Assembly: GCF_036178845.1 (NCBI RefSeq)
Contig: NZ_CP108070.1
Span: forward strand, 11,408,001-11,472,000
Direction: 5' to 3'
Origin: Streptomyces sp. NBC_00271
GTDB lineage: Bacteria; Actinomycetota; Actinomycetes; Streptomycetales; Streptomycetaceae
Length of the DNA stretch: 64,000 nt
Of the stretch, positions 25,209 to 33,887 are shown in pieces. Position numbers and translations under genes: made by a program. Under the pieces are notes generated by a model, which had not been told where the DNA came from, made no database searches, and worked only from the letters and a program-made list of their open reading frames with translations. Each line of letters begins with the position of its first letter. Position 1 is the first letter of the stretch.

Positions 25209-26425
25209 TCGGCGTCTCCTTCGGACGGGATGCGGTGCAACGGCTCTCCCAGTTCGGCGACGGCGCTGCGACGGTGCTCGTTCATGAAGGTCGCGACCTG
25301 GCCCACGGCGTCCTCGGCCCAGGCCCGGGACAGTTGTTCGCGCGCGTCGTCGTAGCCGGTCTCGTACAGTGCGTCGACCCGAGCGGGCGACAGGTCGAGG
25401 ACGGCGCTCAGCGCGCCCACCGGTCCCTTCGGCTCCAGCGGTCTGCTGGGCCGGATTTCGATCACCTCGTGGTCCGCGTACTCGCCTGGGTGAAACAGCG
25501 GGAGCGCCTTGAGGTGCACGGCGATCATCCGACGGCAGGGGATGCGGCCGACGAGCGCCCCGACCGGCATGTTCCCGCCTCCGAGCAGGTCCCCGTCGCG
25601 CATGGGCACACCACCGACGTTGCGCGGCGGCATCACGACCGGTATCGCGGCACTCGCCAGGATCACGTTGTGCATGGTCCGCAAGGGCAGGTCGTTGATG
25701 TACAGCCAGTCCGACCTGGCCTTGAACGCCCAGGAACGGATGATGTCGACGGCCCAGCCGACGCGCACCCTCCCGGCGGCCCGCACCGGGCCGTCGAGTT
25801 CGCGTACTTCCAGCAGGTCGCGCCAGCTCAACGGGACCAGGGCCGGGTCGACGCCGCGGAAGGTCGTCACATACATCGGCAGGCCACGGTGCAGCCCGCC
25901 GGGATCCACGTACCGGGCCAGCAGGTCGTCGAGGAACCCTGGCCGGAGCATGGGGCCGAGCGCCCGAGCCGGAAGATTGAGCAGCTGCTCCAGCGTCCCT
26001 TCATCCAGCGCAACGCCGGACGTGAACGGCGGCGGTCCGGTCTCCTCGGCGACATGCCGCCACACCTTGTACAGCAGCTCTGCGCCCTGGCCCAGCGTGG
26101 GGGCGGCGGCGAGCACGGCGCCGTTGAGCGCCCCGATACTCGCCCCTGCGACCGCGACGACCTGCACTCCCGATTCGGCCAGGAACCGGGCCACCCCCGC
26201 CTGGTAGGCGCCCTTGGCGCCGCCGCCAGCCAGTACCAGCCCCACCGGTCGGCGTCTGGGATCGTCGGCGACCCCGGATGTCCGGAAGGCCTCCACCGGA
26301 TCGCGCAGGCCGCGCGGCTGGCCCCCGGGCAGCGGCGCCCCGGAGCCGTAGGAGGGCGAGGCGGCATCCGATGCCCCACGATCCCCCACCCTGCGCGCGA
26401 TCCTCGCGACCTCAGCTGGGTCCAC
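25205..26425 (-). CDS. Patatin-like phospholipase
   Basis: 406 residues from GTG 26425, overlapping the upstream coiled-coil gene by 14 bases. Oxyanion loop LAGGGAKGAYQAGVARFL (glycines about 67-69), nucleophile Ser96 in AVAGASIGALNGAV, and the catalytic Asp about 277 in VPMRDGDLLGGG, where DGD replaces the usual DGG/DGA; ILASAAIPVVMPP is a family hallmark. Patatins cleave acyl ester bonds of membrane lipids. No signal peptide, so it acts from the cytoplasm. Sitting between a coiled-coil protein and dynamin GTPases, it is a candidate effector whose access to the membrane is controlled by partners (inference). Confidence 0.88.
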   Translation of the reverse strand: MDPAEVARIARRVGDRGASDAASPSYGSGAPLPGGQPRGLRDPVEAFRTSGVADDPRRRPVGLVLAGGGAKGAYQAGVARFLAESGVQVVAVAGASIGALNGAVLAAAPTLGQGAELLYKVWRHVAEETGPPPFTSGVALDEGTLEQLLNLPARALGPMLRPGFLDDLLARYVDPGGLHRGLPMYVTTFRGVDPALVPLSWRDLLEVRELDGPVRAAGRVRVGWAVDIIRSWAFKARSDWLYINDLPLRTMHNVILASAAIPVVMPPRNVGGVPMRDGDLLGGGNMPVGALVGRIPCRRMIAVHLKALPLFHPGEYADHEVIEIRPSRPLEPKGPVGALSAVLDLSPARVDALYETGYDDAREQLSRAWAEDAVGQVATFMNEHRRSAVAELGEPLHRIPSEGDAE

Positions 26426-27467
26426 TGCCGTGCTCCGTTCCCTGTGCTGTCGCCCGCTCCGCAAGGGGTGACGCGGCCCGGCGTGCCTGAAGAGCGGTGT
26501 CCGCCTGTTCGTTGACGACCTGGTGCAGGAAGCCGGCACCGGTGAGCCTCGAAGGCGCCCAGGAGGAGGGCATGTCGGTCCGCTCCCCTGTGAGCTGGTC
26601 GCGCAGTCTGCTGACGACGGGACCGCGTCGGACGTCGAGAGGCGGTTCGAGTCCGGCGCCCAGCAGTTCGGCAACCAGGATCGCGAGGTCGCCGCTGCCG
26701 ATGTCGTCCGCGGTCTCGGCGAGGATCTCCGCGACAGACCTCCGCTCGCTCCACGACACGGGGCCGGTGTCGAGGACGGCCTCGACCAGGTTACGACGGT
26801 AGGCAGTGTCGGCGGTGAGCTGCTCGTAGTGGCCGCAGGGTCCGGTGAAGACCTCCTGGGCCAACAAGGTCACCCGGCAGGTCCATGGAAGTCCCGGATA
26901 GGTCGCGCCGCTCTGCCACGTCCTCAGGGAGGCTTTCAACGACCGGTCGGATGCGTTCTTCACCTCCAGCGTGGTGACCCGCCGCTCCAGCCGGACCATG
27001 GCCAAGTCCAGTGTGTCGATGCGGCCTTGGAGCTTCGTCTCCAGATCGGCCGCGTAGTCGGCCAGGGCGGCCACCGCTTCGGCAAGGTCGGCGAGGCCGG
27101 CCTGTGCCCGACGGACGCTGTGTTCGGCGTGTGCGGCCACATACTGGGTACGCCTGAGATGTCCAGCGATCACCGCCACATCCGCGTCGACGGCCATACC
27201 GTGACGCAGCAGGCTGTCGACCCGCAGCGCCAACTCCCGCTGGTGGCCCACCAGATCGCGCTCAACCTTGGCTTGTTCTTCGCGGCCCCGTTTCCCGACG
27301 GCTCCGACCAGCCGCGCGATGCGCGAGCGCCCCGCCCGCTCTTCGACCAGCCGACTGGTCTGATCGATCTCGGCGAGGACCCGTTGCAGCAACTCCTTGG
27401 CGATCCTGCCCTGTGCTACCGGATAGTGCCGGAGCACCAAGTCGAGTTCGGCGTGAGCGCCTGTCAT
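26412..27467 (-). CDS. Coiled-coil protein, RdcB/YjcZ-like
   Basis: 351 residues without membrane segments. Helical and coiled through about residue 175 (VEERAGRSRIARLVGAVGKR; AQAGLADLAEAVAALADYAA; GRIDTLDLAMVRLERRVTTL), then a compact conserved-looking core: LRTWQSGATYPGLPWTCRVT and LLAQEVFTGPCGHYEQLTAD. That combination recalls the RdcB (YjcZ) family; in E. coli RdcB partners the dynamin-like RdcA (YjdA) to activate the diguanylate cyclase DgcE. I make that match from memory of motifs, so it is tentative. ATGA overlap with the Hsp70 gene upstream, 14-base overlap with patatin downstream. Likely an adaptor within the operon's complex. Confidence 0.6.
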   Translation of the reverse strand: MTGAHAELDLVLRHYPVAQGRIAKELLQRVLAEIDQTSRLVEERAGRSRIARLVGAVGKRGREEQAKVERDLVGHQRELALRVDSLLRHGMAVDADVAVIAGHLRRTQYVAAHAEHSVRRAQAGLADLAEAVAALADYAADLETKLQGRIDTLDLAMVRLERRVTTLEVKNASDRSLKASLRTWQSGATYPGLPWTCRVTLLAQEVFTGPCGHYEQLTADTAYRRNLVEAVLDTGPVSWSERRSVAEILAETADDIGSGDLAILVAELLGAGLEPPLDVRRGPVVSRLRDQLTGERTDMPSSWAPSRLTGAGFLHQVVNEQADTALQARRAASPLAERATAQGTEHGSGPS

Positions 27468-29059
27468 CGCCGCCCGCCCGTAGCCGCGTTGAGGGAAACA
27501 CTCTCCACGTTGGAGGAGTACTTATAGCCGTAGGTGATCTTCACGACACCGTCCGAGACCTCCATGGTCTGCACGGTCCTGCTTTCATAGGCGAAGGAGT
27601 TCTGCCAGAGACAGGTCCCGGTCATCATGTCGAAGGCCCAGCACTGATGTCTCACCGCCACGAACAGCACGCCGTCGCTGGTGGCAACGCACAGCCTCAC
27701 TTTCGCGGACACGTAGAACTGCTTTGTGGCCCAGTGCGGGAAGCCCCGCCGCTCGGTGGTGGCCAGCCAGTGACCTGACTCGACGCGGTCACCGGGGCGT
27801 GCGTGTCTGGCGCGCAGCACGCTGGAGTGTTCCGCCCTGAGCCGGACCAGCGTGCCATTGGGCAGCCGTACCCGGGCCAGCTCGTCCCCGGCCGAGAAGC
27901 CCGCTCCTTCCTCGACGTTCCAGTCGAGCAGCGTGCCGACGCCCCCGGGGAAGTCCCAGCGAAGTGGTTCCTCGTCGGCCACGTAGTCGAGCGGCATGCA
28001 GGAGCGGGACTCACCGCGGCTCGCCCAGGCGGCGGCGCCCCGGACGACGGCGAGTTCCGGGTCCCGGGCGGTACGGGGCGCCGAACCGAACGCCGCCTCC
28101 AGGGCCGTTGCCACCAGCGGCATGCGCGAGCTGCCACCCGCGATGAAGACTCCGTTGAGGTGCTCCGCCGCATATCCCGAGGAATCGAGCAGTGCCCGGC
28201 AGCATTCGACGGTCCGGTCGACCAGGTCCCCGACCAAGGCGTCGAACTGCTCACGGGTCAGGAGCACTTCGACGCCCAGAGACTTGATCTCCTCCGCCCC
28301 GTCGGGCCGGTCGCTGAGCTGGTGCTTCAACGCCTGCGCCGCGTCCATCACCTCGAGCCGGCCCCGGTTGGTGGCGTTGTACAGCTTCTCGATGTCCTCG
28401 TGGAGCGCGCACAGGTGGGCGGCCACCCGCTCGTCGATGTCGTAGCCGCCGCAGTCCTCGAGTGCCGAACTGGCCACCACCTCGTGGTCCCTGCTGCCGA
28501 CATGGACCAGCGCGGCGTCGAACGTGCCGCCGCCGAAGTCGTACGCCAACACCAGATCGCCGGGCTGGAAAGGCTGTCCGGACGGCGTGGACAGCGCGGC
28601 TGCGACGGGTTCGGGCAGCAGTTCCACGGCGGTGAAACCAGCCGCTTCCCCCGCGCTGATCATTTGTTCGTTCCGTCGGTCGCCCGTGCGGTACGCCGCC
28701 GGTACCGTCAGCACAGCGTGTGTGACCGGACCACCATGTACGGCCTCGGCCTCCCTGCGCAGTGTGGCCAGGATGGCCGTCACCAACTCGCCAGGGGAGT
28801 ACTGTCGCCCGTCGATCACGCTTGCCTGATTGTGGCTCAGTAGCCGTTTGATCTCGGAGCGGTAGTTGGCCGACCGGACTCCTTTGCGACGAGTCGCCAA
28901 CGAGCCGACCAGGATCTCCTCGCCGTCCACCAGCACCGAAGAGGGCCAGCCGAGTCTTCCGGTTGCGGGCTCCTGGAGCAATTCCAGCTGCCCGTCCACC
29001 AAGAGGGCCGCCGCCGTCGACGTTGTACCGAAATCTACGACCAGGACTGGTTCATGCAC
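27464..29059 (-). CDS. Hsp70-family ATPase with beta-rich C-terminal region
   Basis: 531 residues. Residues 1-355 are an actin-fold nucleotide-binding domain: VVDFGTTSTAAALLVDG (phosphate 1), VLAYDFGGGTFDAALVHV (phosphate 2) and GVFIAGGSSRMPLVATALEA (adenosine). The DnaK substrate-binding domain and lid are absent. Instead residues about 385-455 resemble a biotinyl/barrel-sandwich domain (LLDWNVEEGAGFSAGDELAR, ARPGDRVESGHWL), and the last 75 residues look like PQQ/WD-type blades (CVATSDGVLFVAVRHQCWAF; GTCLWQNSFAYESRTVQT). First gene of the operon; GGGGAG precedes the ATG. It may sense misfolded or foreign ligands and use ATP to gate its partners (inference). Confidence 0.85.
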   Translation of the reverse strand: MHEPVLVVDFGTTSTAAALLVDGQLELLQEPATGRLGWPSSVLVDGEEILVGSLATRRKGVRSANYRSEIKRLLSHNQASVIDGRQYSPGELVTAILATLRREAEAVHGGPVTHAVLTVPAAYRTGDRRNEQMISAGEAAGFTAVELLPEPVAAALSTPSGQPFQPGDLVLAYDFGGGTFDAALVHVGSRDHEVVASSALEDCGGYDIDERVAAHLCALHEDIEKLYNATNRGRLEVMDAAQALKHQLSDRPDGAEEIKSLGVEVLLTREQFDALVGDLVDRTVECCRALLDSSGYAAEHLNGVFIAGGSSRMPLVATALEAAFGSAPRTARDPELAVVRGAAAWASRGESRSCMPLDYVADEEPLRWDFPGGVGTLLDWNVEEGAGFSAGDELARVRLPNGTLVRLRAEHSSVLRARHARPGDRVESGHWLATTERRGFPHWATKQFYVSAKVRLCVATSDGVLFVAVRHQCWAFDMMTGTCLWQNSFAYESRTVQTMEVSDGVVKITYGYKYSSNVESVSLNAATGGRR

Positions 29060-29214
29060 TCCCCGTTTCCCCCCGGTGCGAGCGACGCAATAGCCCAGCT
29101 TGAAGCGTTATCGAATTATGAGCGGATTGATGGCCCCATGTATAGGTTTCTCGCTCATGTCTAGTACTACAGCTGGTGGTTCACGTGACGTGACATGACG
29201 GTGGTGGACTCGTT

Positions 29215-29560
29215 GGGCCGTCTACCTCCTGGGCGGAGAACTGCACGAGCTCGGCGGTGAGTTGAGCGGGCGTGCAGTAGGCGGCGAGCGCGGCGCGGGC
29301 GGCGGACGTTCGTGGAGCAGGTCCCGGGGCTGACTCGCCGCCACGGCAGGGTCACGGAGCGGCTGCGCGGTGTGCTGGGTGAGTCGAGATGGCCTCGAGG
29401 GTCGGGCCGGCGTCCGTCTCGCCCAGGCACCGTTCTGGCGCCTACGCCGATGCGGCGGCCACCACCGCGCCGCAGGCCCTCCAGGCCGCCGACTGTTTCC
29501 ACCTCTGCCACCACCCACGTCGGAGCCGGAGCTCGACTGGGAGACGCCTTCGGAGGCCGC
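29215..29560 (+). pseudogene. ISL3-family transposase remnant
   Basis: Plus-strand pieces in shifting frames: RRTFVEQVPGLTRRHGRVTE (the end of the ISL3 zinc-binding/helix-turn-helix region), LEGRAGVRLAQAP, and QALQAADCFHLC, which corresponds to the 'VADRFHL' catalytic area. Several frameshifts and missing segments leave no coding capacity. Confidence 0.6.
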
Positions 29561-30011
29561 GTCCGGCCGGGACGACAAAACAGATGGCCCAACCGGCAAG
29601 TTCAGCAGTACGCCCGCGCGGCGCACTGGCAAGACATGGCCAAGGGCCGCAAACGCCCGGCGCGGATATGGACGGCGGCAGACAGGAGCCGCGCGGCGGC
29701 ACCGTGGGTGGCGACCGTTCTGGTCGCGACCGTCAACGCGGGGCGGTGACCGGCGCATTTGATGAAGCGGTACGCGCCCAGGGGCTTGCGCCGCGGGACC
29801 TGACGCGCTCTGACGGCTGCCGGGCGCGGTTCGAGTGGGCGGTGGGGACCTGGGCGCGGATGTGAAGGCCACCGACCCCTGTGGGCGATGCTGGGCGATC
29901 CAGTGCAGGCACCGTCGCAACGGCCCGCCGGCTCCGCGGTGGGCACGCCCGAATGCCGGGTGGGCCCGGACGGTCCGCCGTCGGCGGCGCCAGGTCCCAC
30001 CCGGCGGTGTC
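29561..30011. other. No gene recognised
   Basis: About 450 bases between the ISL3 remnant and the phospholipase C gene. Open frames are antisense or shifted continuations without domain signatures. I see no clear terminator for the phospholipase gene here. Confidence 0.4.
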
Positions 30012-31982
30012 TCACACGGTGTGGACGGTTCCGGCGTACCGCTGGGCGAACCGGGTGCCGGTAGCCGCGGTGACCGTCACGTCGTACCGCCCCTCGTCGG
30101 TGCGCCACGTCAGGCGGGTGCGGTCGCCGGCCCCGACCCACACGGTCCGCTCCTCGCCGGCGAAGTCGTTCGGCGTGATCGTGAACGCCGCCTCGGTGCC
30201 ACCGGCGTTGCGGAGCTCCAGCTCCAGCGAGGCGTGCTCCGGCTGCCCGGAGTGCCGCAGGGCCGCCGTGACCGACGGCACCGCCACATCGTCCTGGCCC
30301 GCGCGGACGACGGTGCCGGAGAAGCGGCGGACGAAACCGTCGGCGCCGTACACGGAGAAGTCGTAGCGGCCGTCGGTTTCGGCGGCGTCCCACACATAGG
30401 TGCGGGACGAGTGCGGCGGGACCGTGAAGGGCGTGCCGGTGAAGGGCAGCGAGACGTTCGGTAGCACGCTGAAGTGGTAGCCGACGCTGCCGTCGTTGGT
30501 GAGCGTGCAGGTGACCTTGCCGGTGGTCCGGTCGACCGTGACGTCGGCCCACGGACGATACGGCAGTGCGCGGTGCGGGCGTCGGCCCTGCTCCTGCGCC
30601 GGCATGGACTGTTGGTCGGGCACCTTGACCGGCGGCAGGGAGCTGCCGGCGTCGGCCTTGGCCATCAGGGCGACCGTGTCGGGCAGCGTCGGGATGCTGT
30701 AGTCGGGCTTGCCGAAGTCGAAGCAACTGGTGAGGTCGCCGCATACGGTGCGCCGCCAGTCGGAGATGTTGGGCTCCCGCACACCGGTGACCCGCTCCAG
30801 GAAGCGCAGCACCGACGTGTGGTCGAAGACCTGGGAGTTGACCCAGCCGCCGCGCGACCACGGCGACACGACCCACAACGGCACCCGGCTGCCCAGGCCG
30901 ATGGGCTTGCCGTTCGCGAACTCGTCCTTGGTGCCCGGCTCGGGGAACGGCGGTATGACGTGGTCGAAGTACCCGTCGTTCTCGTCGTACATGAGCAGGA
31001 AGACGGTGTGCTTCCACACCTCCGGGTTGCTGAAGAGCGACTGCAGCGCGGTGTCGACCCAGTGGGCGCCGTAGTCGGGGCTGGCGTTCGGGTGCTCGCA
31101 GAACAGGTAGGGCGCCACCAGCCAGGAGACGGTGGGCAGAGTGCCGTCCTTGCAGTGCCGGTCGAAGGCCGTGAGGTCGAACTTCGTCATGGCGTTGACA
31201 TAGCGCGGATCGTCCTTGGGAAACGCGTGGAACTGCTTGAAGTACGACAGGGCGTTGTCGTCGTAGTCGCCGTAACGGTCGTCCGAGCCGTCGGGGTTGT
31301 GGTAGACGCGCCAGCTGATCCCGGCTTCCTCCAGGCGCTCGGCGTACGTCGTCCAGTCGGCCACCGGGTTGCCCGTGACCGGTGTGTTGTCGGTCCACGG
31401 GCCGGTGGTGCCGTCGACTCCGGGTCCGGCCGTGCCGGTCCACAGGTAGAGGCGGTTGGGGTCCGTGGGGCCGTTCAGCGAGCAGAAGTAGCCGTCGCAG
31501 AGGGTGAAGGCGTCGGCCAGCGCGTACTGGTAGGGGATGTCCTGCCGGGTGAAGTAGCCCATGGTCCGCTCGCCCTTGGCGGGGACCCACTTGTCCATGG
31601 CGCCGCCGTTGACGGCCGTGTGGCCGGTGTCCCAGTCGTGCGGAAGGCCGCCCGCGTTCTGTGCGTTGTACTTCGTGGTGTCCATGCGGAACGGCAGGAG
31701 GTAGCCCTCTTTGCGGCCTCTGGCGGGCTGGCGGAACACCGGGTCGCCGCCCGGTAGGACGGCCGCCTGGCGGTCGGCGAAGCCCCGTACGCCACTCAGG
31801 GTGCCGAAGTAGTGATCGAAACTGCGGTTCTCCTGCATCAGGATGACGACGTGCTTGACGTCGGCGATGCTGCCGTGGCGGGCGTCGTTGCCGGCGGCCT
31901 CGGCCGTGCCGGGGAGTCCGGCCGCGAGGGCGGCTCCGGCCGCGGCGGTGCCGATGAAGGAGCGGCGGCTGATCTCGGTCAT
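30012..31982 (-). CDS. plcC: Tat-exported phosphocholine-type phospholipase C
   Basis: 656 residues. Twin-arginine signal at 1-30 (EISRRSFIGTAAAGAALAAG, cleavage after AEA). Alkaline-phosphatase-fold phosphoesterase: HVVILMQENRSFDHYFGTLS (metal and nucleophile region), YQYALADAFTLCDGYFCSL, LLMYDENDGYFDHVIPP and RVPLWVVSPWSRGGWVNSQ with FDHTSVLRFLE are diagnostic of bacterial phospholipase C. Two C-terminal DUF756-type beta domains follow (from about 515). It hydrolyses phospholipid head groups outside the cell for phosphate scavenging. The secreted EEP-fold gene lies 29 bases upstream and the pair sits behind a likely PHO box. The symbol is a best guess among plc paralogues. Confidence 0.9.
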   Translation of the reverse strand: MTEISRRSFIGTAAAGAALAAGLPGTAEAAGNDARHGSIADVKHVVILMQENRSFDHYFGTLSGVRGFADRQAAVLPGGDPVFRQPARGRKEGYLLPFRMDTTKYNAQNAGGLPHDWDTGHTAVNGGAMDKWVPAKGERTMGYFTRQDIPYQYALADAFTLCDGYFCSLNGPTDPNRLYLWTGTAGPGVDGTTGPWTDNTPVTGNPVADWTTYAERLEEAGISWRVYHNPDGSDDRYGDYDDNALSYFKQFHAFPKDDPRYVNAMTKFDLTAFDRHCKDGTLPTVSWLVAPYLFCEHPNASPDYGAHWVDTALQSLFSNPEVWKHTVFLLMYDENDGYFDHVIPPFPEPGTKDEFANGKPIGLGSRVPLWVVSPWSRGGWVNSQVFDHTSVLRFLERVTGVREPNISDWRRTVCGDLTSCFDFGKPDYSIPTLPDTVALMAKADAGSSLPPVKVPDQQSMPAQEQGRRPHRALPYRPWADVTVDRTTGKVTCTLTNDGSVGYHFSVLPNVSLPFTGTPFTVPPHSSRTYVWDAAETDGRYDFSVYGADGFVRRFSGTVVRAGQDDVAVPSVTAALRHSGQPEHASLELELRNAGGTEAAFTITPNDFAGEERTVWVGAGDRTRLTWRTDEGRYDVTVTAATGTRFAQRYAGTVHTV

Positions 31983-32011
31983 GGGAGGAAGGTCCTTCGG
32001 ATCGGTCGCGG

Positions 32012-33775
32012 TCAGCCGCGGGCGGGCAGGGAGAAGGTGACGACGGCGGCGGCGTGGTCGGAGGGCCAGCCGTTGGCGGCGGTGTCCGGCACCGGTCGGG
32101 GCCAGCCGGTGAAGAGGTTGTGCGCCTCCAGCACCTTGAGTCGCCCGGCGAACTGGATCTGGTCGATCCGGTCCTGCGGTTCCGCGCCCCCGCCCTCGTG
32201 CTGCGTCCTGACGGGGGACCAGGTGATGCCGGGCGTCTTCAGCGGGCCGGGGTGGGCGTCGCGGAAGGCGTCGACGAGTCCGGCCCGCTCCAGCGTCTCG
32301 GTGACGGGCCACCGCACCCGGCCCACTCCGCCGTGCGCGGACGCCGTCCGGCTCGTCCAGTCGTGGTGGGACGGCGAGGCGAGTCCCGCCGCCAGCACGA
32401 GGGGGGTGCGCGCGGCGAGTTCCGGTCGCAACGCGGCCACCAGCGCCTGCACCTGCTGGTAGCGGGTGGTCGCCTTCTCCGCAGCCTCGGCCTGCGCGGG
32501 GGTCCGGCCCGCGAGCAGCGCGTACGGCCCGTAGTCGGCTTCGTCCAACCGGGCCGTCCACAGACGCACCGTGCGGTCGCCGGGCAGATGCAGTGTCGCA
32601 GCGGCGGCCGGCAGTGCCGCGGTCGGGGCGACGACGTCGGTGAGCGGATAGCGGCTCACAAGGCCCAGGCCGCCTGCTTGGTGCACGTGCCAGCCGAGCG
32701 CACCGGCGAGGTTGCCGGCCCCGTTTTCACCGCACTCCTGGAGCGTGACGACGTCCAGGTCCTGGGTGAGGACCAGCCGCAGCTGCTTCTCCAGGAACCC
32801 GTCTACGTGGCTACCGGCGTCCCAGAGGTTCAGCGTGGCGACCTTCAGGCGCAGCCGGTCCCGGGCGGCGCGCACGGGTACCTGGACAGCGACGGTGTCG
32901 GTGCCGACGGCGCTGTCGGTCACGGCGACCACGATCCGGCCGGGCGTGCGCGGGCCGGAGGCCGGGGCTCTGCCGTTGACCGTGCCGTCCTCGGCCACCG
33001 ACAGCCACGGGTCACCCGCGACCCGTCTGAAGGTCGCGCCGCCGGGGGCATTGCCCTCCGGTCTGACCCACAGACCACCCAGCTTCACCGAAACGTCCGT
33101 GCCGGCGGTCTGTGGGGCCGTGGTCAGGGCGTCCACCACCGCATGCGGGCGGGGGATCACGGGGCGGACAGCGAAGCTGAACGCGGCCGAGCGGGCGAGG
33201 ACGCCGTAGCCGTCCTTGGCCAACAGGTAGGCGGTGTACGGCCCGCCGCTCAGACCGGAGGTGTCGAGGGTGATGTCGCCGGCGGCGCCGGGGGTGTACT
33301 CCCAGGCGAGGGAGGAGCCTTGCCCAGGCACCCGGTCGCCGTCGTACACACCGATCCAGTTCTTCGCGTCGGGTGTGTCCGTCGTCCAGTGGAAGGCGAC
33401 CTTGTCCCCCTCGTGCGGGGTGGCTGTGGTCAGCTTGATCGAGTCGCCGGCGGGCGCGCCCGCGAAGCTGAACGACTCTGTCCGGGCGAGGATGCCGTAG
33501 CCGTCCTTGGCCAGCAGATACGCGGTGTAGGGGCCGTCGATCAGGCCCGAGGTGTCGAGGGTCGTCCGGCCGGACGCGCCGGGCGTGTACGCCCACACCA
33601 GGGAGTTGCTGCCACTGCCGGGCAGCCGGTCGCCGGGGTAGACGCCGATCCAGTTCTTGGGGTCGGGCGCGTCCGTCGCCCAGGTGAAGGACAGTTTGTC
33701 CCCGAGCTGCGGGGCTGTCGTGGAGCCGGTCGTGATGCTGCTCCCGGACGCTGCGGTCTGTGAGAGGGATGACAC
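32012..33775 (-). CDS. EEP-fold phosphohydrolase with two tandem lectin-like repeats
   Basis: 587 residues from a GTG at 33775 with GGAGAGG upstream. Residues about 14-105 and 111-192 are two copies of one beta domain (DPKNWIGVYPGDRLPGSGS / DAKNWIGVYDGDRVPGQGS; GPYTAYLLAKDGYG in both). Then an Ig-like segment, and from about 300 an endonuclease/exonuclease/phosphatase domain: LKVATLNLWDAGSHVDGFL, DVVTLQECGENGAGN, LVLAAGLASPSHHDW, DRIDQIQFAGRL and GWPSDHAAAVVTFSL (catalytic His). Export is expected from the context, but the N-terminus is not a typical signal peptide, so the true start may differ. Co-transcribed with the phospholipase C. Confidence 0.82.
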   Translation of the reverse strand: MSSLSQTAASGSSITTGSTTAPQLGDKLSFTWATDAPDPKNWIGVYPGDRLPGSGSNSLVWAYTPGASGRTTLDTSGLIDGPYTAYLLAKDGYGILARTESFSFAGAPAGDSIKLTTATPHEGDKVAFHWTTDTPDAKNWIGVYDGDRVPGQGSSLAWEYTPGAAGDITLDTSGLSGGPYTAYLLAKDGYGVLARSAAFSFAVRPVIPRPHAVVDALTTAPQTAGTDVSVKLGGLWVRPEGNAPGGATFRRVAGDPWLSVAEDGTVNGRAPASGPRTPGRIVVAVTDSAVGTDTVAVQVPVRAARDRLRLKVATLNLWDAGSHVDGFLEKQLRLVLTQDLDVVTLQECGENGAGNLAGALGWHVHQAGGLGLVSRYPLTDVVAPTAALPAAAATLHLPGDRTVRLWTARLDEADYGPYALLAGRTPAQAEAAEKATTRYQQVQALVAALRPELAARTPLVLAAGLASPSHHDWTSRTASAHGGVGRVRWPVTETLERAGLVDAFRDAHPGPLKTPGITWSPVRTQHEGGGAEPQDRIDQIQFAGRLKVLEAHNLFTGWPRPVPDTAANGWPSDHAAAVVTFSLPARG

Positions 33776-33865
33776 GGTGTTGGATCCTCTCCGCCCCGGG
33801 TGCGGCCGTGGCGACACCCGGGTGAGCAAAGTTGTCTAGATAACTTCGCTCCCCAGCAAGCCGTC

Positions 33866-33887
33866 TCCGGGTGACACCCCCGTGAAC
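33866..33887 (-). promoter_or_regulatory. Candidate PHO box (PhoP-binding direct repeat)
   Basis: On the minus strand GTTCACGGGGG is followed directly by TGTCACCCGGA, two 11-base units matching the Streptomyces PhoP direct-repeat consensus (GTTCACCCG-like), about 90 bases before the EEP/phospholipase C operon. Phosphate control of secreted phospholipases is known in streptomycetes. Only two units are seen and the second is degenerate. Confidence 0.5.

Noticed and set aside
29167..29920. Long minus-strand open frames upstream of the Hsp70 gene
   Set aside because: Composition is Arg/Pro/Ser-rich shadow sequence; the plus strand shows ISL3 transposase motifs instead.
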